Positions 56,281 through 64,000 of a stretch of 64,000 bases of DNA are shown piece after piece. The position numbers were made by a program, and so were the translations under genes. Source of the DNA: Aporrectodea caliginosa (taxonomy: Eukaryota > Annelida > Clitellata > Crassiclitellata > Lumbricidae); contig JACEVL010000423.1 of NCBI GenBank assembly GCA_020284085.1, positions 62,001-126,000 on the forward strand, in the 5' to 3' direction. The notes under the pieces were generated by a model, which saw nothing but the letters and a program-made list of their open reading frames with translations, was not told the DNA's origin and made no database searches. Within the stretch, counting starts at the first letter, position 1. Each line of letters starts with the position of its first letter.

Positions 56281-57279
56281 CCCTACAATCTTCACTGGTT
56301 CGAAATGCATTTGATGTGAAGTCGACTTGAAAGGCTCTGATAGCGAAGAGTAACACGCAGCTAAAACTGCTAATTCGCTTGTCTCAGTGAAACTGACCGA
56401 GCCCGATCACTTTGCCAGTCTATCAATTTTGTTTTGACTGAGCTCCTATGATTAATCTCGTTTCTGCCACTTAGCTCTTTTGGGCGCTGTATAAATATTG
56501 AGATTACGCTAATTCTGCAAAGGTAAGTTCGACGTCAGCGGCTTGAAAGTCGAAAGATGTCGATTAAAATAGATAATGAGTTTGTGCGCGCTAGACACTG
56601 TTAAAACGATTACAACCGTTGCTATGTAAGTATTTCCGTCAATTTTTGGATTTTGGATGTCGCAAATATGCAAAAATGAAATATATATAAGTGCATAAAG
56701 CCAAATATTTTCTTGATCTACGATGCATTTAGAATATCAATTTATGAATTTTCCCGCACGAAGTCATGCGTAAACTTTTTTAGATTGTGATTTATACAAC
56801 ATAATCATGAAAATTTTATCATTACTTTCACACTGTCACACATGTTTGGTCAGCTGATATCTCATGAGATATCATAAACTAAATATTATTACATCATATA
56901 ATAGTTGAATTCTGACCATGTGATATTTTGCTTGCTGAGTATTCAGCAAGTTTACAGTTAATTAACCAATTTGGCCTGTTGTAAGTCGTAATATGTATGT
57001 ATTTAATTAATTTAGCAGTCTATTATTTCCAGTGAAGGTAGATGAGACAAACTAGCTGTGTACCTGGCATTCCACATTGTTAACCTGTAACTCTACCATT
57101 ATTGAAGCCACTAATTTACTCAATTTGCATGTTGATTGTTACATTCCATTACATACATTGCGTTATCGAGGCTTCAGACTGGCACCATCCGAGTATTATA
57201 CGGCAGTGACCGAGATTTTCTTCCATGTATACAGTACATAGTTTAACGACACTGTGTAATAGCGTAAACGATCAGTAAT
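56281..57279. other. AT-rich, no gene recognised
   Basis: A repeat end at 56460-56515 (cttttgggcgctgtataaat) and an HR hairpin at 56525-56575. 56620-57150 is AT-rich and shows nothing I can name. An HR2-like edge is at 57240-57270. Confidence 0.45.
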
Positions 57280-57830
57280 GGCGTAAAATGGGACGAATAG
57301 CAACGAACCCATTGAACTTCATGCACCCCTATTTAAGTTAACAGCAACCCGCAGCCAACAGTGGCAGATAAAACGCATTCCTCATCTTTTTCCGCCTGTA
57401 TACCGCCTTCCTTACTCCACCTGGGACCCTGGATCGTTTTATTTCCAGATTACATGTGCAAAAGTGCAGATCCAGGTAATATGTGACAGCGCTGGTTAAT
57501 AGACTAAATAATCATGTTAATGTTTCGTTTCTGGGGAACTGATATCCATTGAATATAGTGCTCGACTTAGACACCTTTAAAATGACATTAACCTATGCTT
57601 TATAAAGATGGGACGCGAAAAGAAATTAACTTACATTAGATAAACTATTGAATCCATTATTATATAATAAAAAATTAATTGTTATTAAATTAAAAAGCGA
57701 ATAACTAAATTAATCCTAAAGCCATTCCTGGATCCAATCTAAATAGTCCAGATATATTTAAAAACCATTCGATACCTTTTCGAAATCTATTCCAAATACC
57801 GTTCAAGAACCAATTCGGTTTTGAAATGTT
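57280..57830. repeat. Repeat fragments
   Basis: 57395-57480 resembles the arms at 60497 and 60990 (cctgggaccctggatcg, gcagatccaggtaat). HR3 at 57560-57605. 57715-57815 is the irregular 'aaccattcgatac' tail also seen with the USH1G fragments. Confidence 0.45.
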
Positions 57831-57989
57831 TGTTTCACTGTTCTTGCGAAGGCCACTTTCCGTCAAAGAGTTCTGTTTGTAGTTTTCCCGGCAAAGCTCA
57901 ACAGGAGGACGCTGGTGCTCTACGGAACAGACAAACAGTCGTACAGTCTGGGGACCATTTTCTAACCTCTGCCCGGTTCAAAGGGCCAC

Positions 57990-58620
57990 TCCTCGTCCAG
58001 ACGTCAGAAGTCAACTTCCATTACTCATCGCCAGGCGGAGACACTGCTCGATCAGTTTCCTTTGAACTAATCGATTGAATTTCCCCTAGTTTTTGTTGGA
58101 ATCGGTTTCCGTTTAGATAAATTAATGCTTGACTTGTATCGCGAAGAGTGCGGATTCGAGCCTCCTCCTCCTCCTCTGAGATAGACACTGTGTATTGACT
58201 TTCCGCAACTACTTCACTCACAATTTATTGCTCAGCTCTAAAGATTGATCCCTGTTCATTGGACATTAGGTCTTTATAAACCCACAAGAAACCTTTGCGC
58301 GTTAATCCCAAGATGTCGCTAAATAATGGATAACACAGTGCTCATCTTAAACACCTTTTACATTTATTCCTCCTAAGCTATAAATTCAGCCAATGCCTTT
58401 ATTCGCTAGATTCAAGATCTCTCATAACTTATAGTGGAAGTTCGAGGCAAAAGGTCTCTGACGGCAACAAAATCCTGATTAACAGCGGAAGAACTGCCTA
58501 CGATCTGTAGGTGAAGGTGAAGGTGACGGTCAGAAGGCTGAAATTAAGGAGGAGGGCGACGCTGATCATTCATTTTGTGACACAGCGTCGTTAAACTACG
58601 TATGCATGAAAGTGACTCTC
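57990..58620 (+). repeat. SINE-C, HR3 and HR2
   Basis: cagacgtcagaagtcaactt and ggcggagacactgctcgatc start SINE-C; B-box-like gcggattcgagcctcctcc at 58149; end to 58290. Then caagatgtcgctaaataatg, HR3, and HR2 at 58535-58600 with stem CGACGCT/AGCGTCG fully paired. Confidence 0.6.
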
Positions 58621-58629
58621 GGCCATTAC

Positions 58630-59000
58630 CTCCTGCAGATGACTATACCTCCTGCAGAGATTTAATGTAATAATTATGAGGTCGACGTCAACGGCCTTAG
58701 AATCCGCAAGGCTCAGCTAAACAATAGATAATAGTTCATACTACGTTGTCAGCAACCCATTTGGATGGCATTGTTGTTTTAGCGGCAATACTGAAAGGTG
58801 TTTTAGTATGGCAACAAAAGCCGTTGACGTCGGCACATGAAGCTGAGCTCGAGTCATAGCTTCCCGTCTTATCTTAATTTTTAACCCTTAAACCAATCCT
58901 AGAGCCAATCTAAATATTCCAGAACCATATTAAAACCATTTTAGAACTATTGTAAATCCATTACACACTCGATTTATGAATCAACTCAAGCTCAAACCTC
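58630..59000 (+). repeat. HR hairpins and the USH1G-associated tail without USH1G
   Basis: gtcgacgtcaacggccttag at 58682 and an inverse at 58800-58835. 58845-58995 (atgaagctgagctcgagtca, cttcccgtcttatctt, aactcaagctcaaac) matches the tails at 46.2 and 54.7 kb. Confidence 0.5.
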
Positions 59001-59200
59001 TCTACATTCAAACACAGTCTTGTTATTATTATTTATTTAAACTACTTTAGTTATCGTTAATACTACGCTTTTATTAAGCGCCACAATCTAATGGCCGAAG
59101 ATAGACAATTTTCTGTTGTTTATAGTCATTTTGTTACTCTAACAGCTGTTAGCGACGGCATTGCACTTTAAGCGGAAATTCTACGCCACTCTAGCGTTTG

Positions 59201-59321
59201 TATGTAGGCTATCCGGTTACAGTTTAACGACACTGTGTGATAACAAAGATCATTAGCGGCGCCCTCCTTCTTTATCCAGGCTTGGGACTGGCACTGTCAG
59301 AGCAGAAACAGTGGCCGAGTT
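59201..59321 (-). mobile_element. HR2 hairpin retroposon with 13-bp target duplication
   Basis: Flanks actctagcgtttg (59188-59200) and actctagcgattg (59322-59334), 12 of 13 identical. Contains gtttaacgacactgtgtgat and cttgggactggcactgtc. Confidence 0.75.
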
Positions 59322-59333
59322 ACTCTAGCGATT

Positions 59334-59410
59334 GGATCCAGAATTTAACGAAAGCTTTTGACAACAAAGGCCGTTGCCGTCTACAGAAATAATTTTTTTC
59401 ATATTACAGC
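59334..59410 (-). mobile_element. HR1 hairpin retroposon abutting HR2
   Basis: ggatccagaatttaacgaaa to catattacagct, diverged stem. Starts at the last base of the HR2 target duplication. Confidence 0.6.
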
Positions 59411-59419
59411 TCATTCTTT

Positions 59420-59765
59420 TTTTAAACCATGGACTCAACTTATAGCCGTATAAGGAAACGTTTTAAAGGTGTCCAAGCCGATCACTATATCCATAACTGT
59501 TAAGCGAAAGCGAATTACGTCTACCATTAACTTAAATTAAAATTAAATAAATTTCCGTCCTTAGCTTAGTTCTTGTTTAACGACGCTCCGTTATAATAAG
59601 AGAGATAATCAGCGTCGCCCTCCTTCATCCATTGTTTAGACTCTGCAGGAGGTATAGTCATCTAACTAAACTAAACAACGCGACTGACGAATTTAGAACC
59701 TTGATCGAAAGCCTGTTAGAGGTGTCTAATGAGAGCATTGCATTCTTCAGCGTATAACGCCATCT
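59420..59765 (-). repeat. HR3, HR2 and HR3
   Basis: tttaaaggtgtccaagccg (59463), ttaacgacgctccgttataa (59577), ttagaggtgtctaatgag (59718). Confidence 0.5.
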
Positions 59766-60480
59766 AGTAAGTAAGTAAGTATATTTTTACTAAACCAATT
59801 GCATATCCGCACTTTGGTGTACATATTCAGTAACCTGAGTTCAATGTTTTATAAACTATGAGCCCCAGTTCGACACAAATCCTTTAATAAGACGTAAAGG
59901 AAGCGAGTGTAAATAGTTACGCATAGGGCTATAAGACGAATTAGCTTCCTCGATCTTTCCACTGACCATGGGCTGAGTATAGCTGTGTTGGACCTTTGGC
60001 TAGGGGGCGCAACTGTCATTGTGTTATCATCGAAATTACTCTAAAATATACGGGTACCAGCTGTACTGCTGATTCTTCTTCTTTTCCAGAGTTTAACGAC
60101 GTCTTGTGGCTTCTATGGCCGTTGACGTCTTTAAATGGTTTTCTTCTTTATTTCCTTTAACTTTTTGCACAGAGGCTCTTTTATTATATTTTTTTCCTTT
60201 TTTTTCTTTTTTTTTCCTTAAATGACTTTAATGATTTTTAAGTCATTTTGATGGCCTTCTCTGGCTCTTTTTTTCTTTTTTCCCCTTAAATGACTTTAAT
60301 AATTTTTAAGTCATTTTGGCCTTCTCCGGCTCTGTTTTTGGCCTTCTCTGGCTCTGTTATGGCCTTTAGGCTCTTTTTACAATATTTTTATACAAGTATT
60401 TACATAATTTTTCGTTTTCTACATTAACATGTCATCCTATTTACATGCAGAACCAAACAAAACAAAAGTAATCAAATAAT
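59766..60480. other. Non-coding; HR hairpin and T-rich direct repeat
   Basis: (AAGT) run at 59768; unassigned to 60085; hairpin at 60093-60135 with stem GACGTC/GACGTC. From 60212 to 60330 the block taaatgactttaatgattt plus ttaagtcattttg and ccttctctggctc occurs twice. No gene. Confidence 0.5.
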
Positions 60481-60496
60481 CAAACAATCAAACAAA

Positions 60497-61090
60497 CATC
60501 TCTCCCACCGTCCACCATCCTCAATCCACCAGGGATCCTGGGTCATTTAATTACTCGTTTGCTTAAGGTCAGATCCAGGTAATAAAACTGCTGATTGGAT
60601 TGGATCCACAGTTTAACGGCAGCTTATGACAACAAAGGCCGATGCCGCCGACAAAGATTTTTTTGGCATATTACAGCTATCTAAACGCTGTTGCTCTATT
60701 TATAATTTAGGATGAATGCGTTTTAAAGGTGTATAAGGCGAGCACTGTATCATTGCTTAGTGAAAACATGGGATTGGCACGCCAATGATAATTATAATAT
60801 TAGTTGTGCATTTATTACTGTGCTGAGCAATCATGAGTGAAGGTTGCAACACAGTAACTTTCTCCAAAGAGGAGGAGGTTCGAACCCATACTCTCCACAT
60901 TACAAGGCAAGCGCTCTAACCAATCGGATACCATGCTCCAAAAATCCAGCCAGAACATATTTCCTGAATCTGGCAAGCAGCATTGGCACATAATTATTAC
61001 CTGGATCTGACCTTAAGCAAACGAGTAATTAAAATTGACCCAGGATCCCTGGTGGAGTGAGGATGGTGGACGGTGGGAGAGATGAGAGAT
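60497..61090. repeat. Short inverted repeat with nested HR1 and SINE-C
   Basis: Left arm 60497-60590 (ctctcccaccgtccaccatc, accagggatcctgggtc, ggtcagatccaggtaat) is mirrored at 60998-61085. Between them are HR1 (60601), HR3 (60690-60745) and SINE-C in reverse (60815-60950, ggaggttcgaacccatactc). Confidence 0.65.
60601..60678 (-). mobile_element. HR1 hairpin retroposon
   Basis: ggatccacagtttaacggca to ggcatattacagct, stem CGGCGGC/GCTGCCG. Confidence 0.7.
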
Positions 61091-61134
61091 GCGTTTTAAC
61101 TATCGCATTTGGGTTTTACATAGATTGGGGTTGA

Positions 61135-61690
61135 ATGATGTTTTATGGTTTAGTTGCCTTCTTTGCTCTTCGTCCCATTTTTGCCCTTACTGAGAAGAAG
61201 CCGTTATTTATAAAATCGTTTTGTTCTAATAAATTGCTCTTCATAATCCTCTTCTCTACCTCCCTTTCCTCCTCTTCTTTCTCCTTTTTCTCCTCCTCGC
61301 TCTTCTCTCTCGCCTTCTCCTACTCCTCTTTCCAATGATCCTCCCATTTCCTTTTCTTCTTGTCCTCCACTTCCATTTTCTTCCGATTCCGCCGAACCTC
61401 TTCCTCTTCATACATCCTCTTTTCCTCCTACTCCTCCTCCTCCTTCTGCTTTTCCACTTTCTCCTACCACTCCCTTACATCCTTTTCATCCACTTCCTTC
61501 TCTTTTCCTCCACCTCCCTTTATTCCTCCCCTCCTCCTCCTCTTGCGTGTCATATGCCTCCTCCAACTTTTCCTCCGCCCCATCGATTCCTTTTTTTATC
61601 CACTTACTGGGCCTCAAGTTCAGTCTCCCGAAGCGACTATCCCTCTCCTGAGGCCCAATTCTTAGAAAAGACACCAACCCCCTGTCGCCA
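61135..61690 (-). repeat. Polypyrimidine-rich repeat, copy 3 of 3
   Basis: Over 300 bp of C/T-rich plus strand (61240-61600), bordered by gttttgttctaataaattgc at one side and gaggcccaattcttagaaaa at the other, both matching the reverse of 48205-48430. The long open frames here are Ser/Pro/Leu/Phe-rich products of the repeat, not supported genes. Confidence 0.6.
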
Positions 61691-61836
61691 CGTGCCAGTG
61701 GTGCCAGCTGTAACCGTCTTGGGTGCCAGCTATACCCATGCTTGCGTCCGGCCTCCCACCTCTGTTAAATCACCCTTCCCCTGCAGCCTCAACTCTACGC
61801 AGGACCAAAACTCTCTCCAGGAACCCGATATTGTTT

Positions 61837-61925
61837 GAGCTGTAATATGCCAAAAATAATCTTTGTCGGCGGCAACGGCCTCTGTTGTCATAAGCTGCCG
61901 TTAAACTGTGGATCCATCCATCCAT
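61837..61925 (+). mobile_element. HR1 hairpin retroposon with longer (ATCC)n tail
   Basis: gagctgtaatatgccaaaaa to gctgccgttaaactgtgg, then atccatccatccatcg. The expanded ATCC tail is the clearest sign of a microsatellite-type 3' end. Confidence 0.7.
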
Positions 61926-62486
61926 CGCTGGATACGCCAATAGTTACATATAGTAGAGATTCATTCTAGGGTTGAGGTCGACGTAAATTATGGCCTCGTC
62001 TATTGCTTTTCTACGGATGATATTTCTTTTCATGAAAGCTTTACAATCGCTGATTATGCGCAGTGGCCTCTGAATATAATATTATGAGGTGGTGCTAACT
62101 AAATGAATTACAAAATAATAATAAATAAAGAAACTAATAAAACGTCAAATGAAACCATACTGAGTGTGTTCTGTCATTGGGAAGATCAAGGGAACTAAAT
62201 CGTCTTAAGACCTATCTGCGAAATTATTGACATTGGCTTCCTATTCAACAAAGAATTTGAATTCTGGTCGCCAGATGGTGTTTAACAGTGGACAATTAAG
62301 GTCTCTCCTAGACACCTTTAATACGTGTTGATCGATCTTATAAGTTCCTAAATTGCGTTCTGTCGCTAGATTGTTCCACAATCCCCAAAGGTGGAGGTTA
62401 GCGTCAATGGCATTGGAATCCGCAAGGTTCAGCTAAGCAATTGGAATATTTCTTACAACATTGTGAGCAACCCATTTAGTCTATTG
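61926..62486 (+). other. Unassigned; HR3 near 62305
   Basis: HR3-like ctcctagacacctttaatac at 62310-62370. 62395-62450 (aatccgcaaggttcagctaa) resembles 58700-58750. No gene. Confidence 0.4.
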
Positions 62487-63017
62487 TCGTGCTGTCCAAC
62501 AGATTGTAACTGGCCCGTCCGAGATCCCAAAATTTTTGCAATTTTGTGTAAAACGAAGTAAAAGACAAAGTCGCTGGCCTATATTTGCATAGCTATTCGT
62601 TCGTCATTTGTGTTAGCATGAATGTGAACACAAAATCCATACATCCATGTGATTTCTCATTATGATTATAATAATATCTTTTCTTTAATAAGCGCCTGAC
62701 AAACGCACTGCGCTGTACATTTACATGTTATGCAATTGAAATCTTAACTACTAACAGAACAGACAGCCTGCAATACAACGGCGCTAATAGCAGCCTACAA
62801 AGCATATCCGCCCAACGGGGGCTCGAACTCGGTATTTCTCGGTCTCTGTGCCAGATGTTATTCAATATCGGCCCCCCAAATTATGGATTGTTCCATAATA
62901 AATTTTTATGCAGTTGTAATTTTCAATAAATTTTAGTCGTTGCCTTTGAGTCAACTGGTGAGGTCATCGGTTTCAAGAATATATTTCTTCGGTGTCAAAA
63001 ATGTTGGACAGCACTGA
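62487..63017. mobile_element. Candidate inverted-repeat element holding SINE-A
   Basis: Left cgtgctgtccaacagattg and right (reverse) cagtgctgtccaacatttt suggest terminal inverted repeats of a hAT-like MITE. No clear target duplication, so the class is uncertain. SINE-A sits inside. Confidence 0.45.
62672..62880 (-). mobile_element. SINE-A copy
   Basis: Reverse of 16766-16980: tcttttctttaataagcgcc through gggctcgaactcggtattt to atcggccccccaaa. Flanks attatgatt and attatggatt may be a target duplication. Confidence 0.75.
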
Positions 63018-64000
63018 GCTGAACAATGGATAATGGTTCATACTACATTGTCAGCAAACCATTTCGGTGTCATCTTCGTTCACTGATATGATGATAGGGT
63101 ATTAGCCTCCGTTTTACGTTGTTATCGGAATGCACAATGGTCCAATGGTTAACGTGATGGGGTTTAAATCAACTTTTGTATGCCTTCCACTTATTATATT
63201 TCTTTTTAAATCTCTACAGTTAGCTGGGAGAGCGCCTCTGATTATATGGAGTGGCGCTAAATAAAGTAACTTAAATAATAAATAATAATGCTCTGTCAAT
63301 GTCAACGGCTCAGTAGGCCAATATAATTATGACGTTAAGCGATGGACAATTTAATTTCCTTCCTAGACACCTTTAAAACGATTTCGTTGGATGTTATAAA
63401 TTGGCCAATTGCGTTTCAACGCCAGATGACTCGAACTAATTAAATCAGAAACATTCGGTTCTAGTGCACACTGCGTTCTAAGAAACTCATTTGGGTGCCA
63501 TTTAATTTTTATGGGCATGTTGGTAAAGGTATGAACCTCCGTTGTAGGCCTACTTTGTATACGGGTTGAGCTATGGCGTTGTGGTATGAGTGGTGGACTG
63601 TTAAACGAGAGGTCGTGTGTTAAAATATCTGCCATATCAAAGATGTCCTTCAAAATGTCCTCTCCACTTGCGCCCTCTATCTAACACAGCTTCATTGAGT
63701 ACACTGTCAGTGGGAGGATTAACGAAGCTTATTCGTCTTAAAACTCTTATGCGTAATTCTTTGCATCGGTTTCCTGATCAGTAAAGGATTTGTGTCATGT
63801 TGGGGCTAATACCTGGTAGTTAATAAAAACATCGAACTCTAACCAACCATTATTCTTCTTATCAGTCCTTATTCCTAGATCACCATTATTCAACGATGTC
63901 ATCTAACTATCTTTCTCTGGTCATACCCAAGAACTGTTCTTGTTGAACGAGCTTTCTTGGTTGTTTGAAATAGATTTTGGAAATCCCTTCCTGCATCCGT
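63018..64000. other. Repeat fragments, no gene
   Basis: SINE-like end at 63225-63285 (gcgcctctgattatatgg, gcgctaaataaag); HR3 at 63360-63420 (tcctagacacctttaaaacg); a diverged tRNA-like SINE at 63500-63660 (gggttgagctatggcgttg) related to 22075-22260. From 63690 to the end nothing is recognised. Confidence 0.45.

Noticed and set aside
61335..61838. 167-residue Leu/Phe/Ser/Pro-rich frame, possible secreted or membrane protein
   Set aside because: Lies on a polypyrimidine tract that also occurs as a repeat at 12.7 and 48.3 kb; hydrophobic codons follow from C/T bias.

Overview
This window looks like intergenic DNA from an animal, most likely an invertebrate. The evidence is C2H2 zinc-finger coding DNA, spliced ankyrin exons, non-LTR, LTR, piggyBac and hAT elements, tRNA-derived SINEs and long microsatellites. 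There are no bacterial operons. I cannot name the species. Nearly every recognisable piece is a transposable element or a dispersed repeat. Only one open gene-like reading frame is not a mobile element: a C2H2 zinc-finger protein at about 34.5-35.5 kb.

The dominant feature is a set of very short modular repeats, which I name here because I do not recognise them. HR1 is about 80 bp, starts GAGCTGTAATATGCC and ends GGATCCATCC. HR2 is about 105-155 bp, with core GGAGGGCGACGCTAAT and end GTCGTTAAACTGAAACTACT. HR3 has the core GACACCTTTAAAACGCATTC then GCTATAAAT. HR1b and HR1c are variants of HR1. HR1 and HR2 share one plan: a 6-7 bp stem, a loop of about 20 nt resembling AACGGCCTTTGTTGTCATAA, the second stem strand, then TTAAAC. 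Stem bases differ between copies but pairing is kept. Several copies carry 10-15 bp target-site duplications, so they move as short retroposons. They land next to each other and form long chains.

Layout: 0-2 kb, broken piggyBac with a hAT MITE inserted. 2-17 kb, HR chains, SINEs, a twin SINE, decayed LINE endonuclease, microsatellites. 17-20 kb, two piggyBac-type MITEs. 20.9-31.8 kb, a near-identical 2 kb inverted repeat whose 6.9 kb spacer holds an RNase H-bearing LINE and a deleted hAT. 34-38 kb, zinc-finger gene and the 3' end of a Gypsy-type LTR element. 38.9-40.1 kb, foldback element with a second twin SINE. 40.8-41.6 kb, internally deleted LINE. 43-47 kb, a Merlin-like MITE, nested HR insertions, and one USH1G-like exon. 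49.3-52.6 kb, two 5'-truncated LINEs with a restriction-like endonuclease, both inside (TAA)n. 52.6-54.2 kb, inverted partner of 15.0-16.5 kb. 54.7-55.4 kb, a second USH1G-like fragment with an intact-looking intron. 56-64 kb, more HR chains and SINEs.

Apart from the zinc-finger frame I see no intact host gene. All calls come from reading the sequence by eye; family assignments rest on motifs, and approximate boundaries are marked as such.
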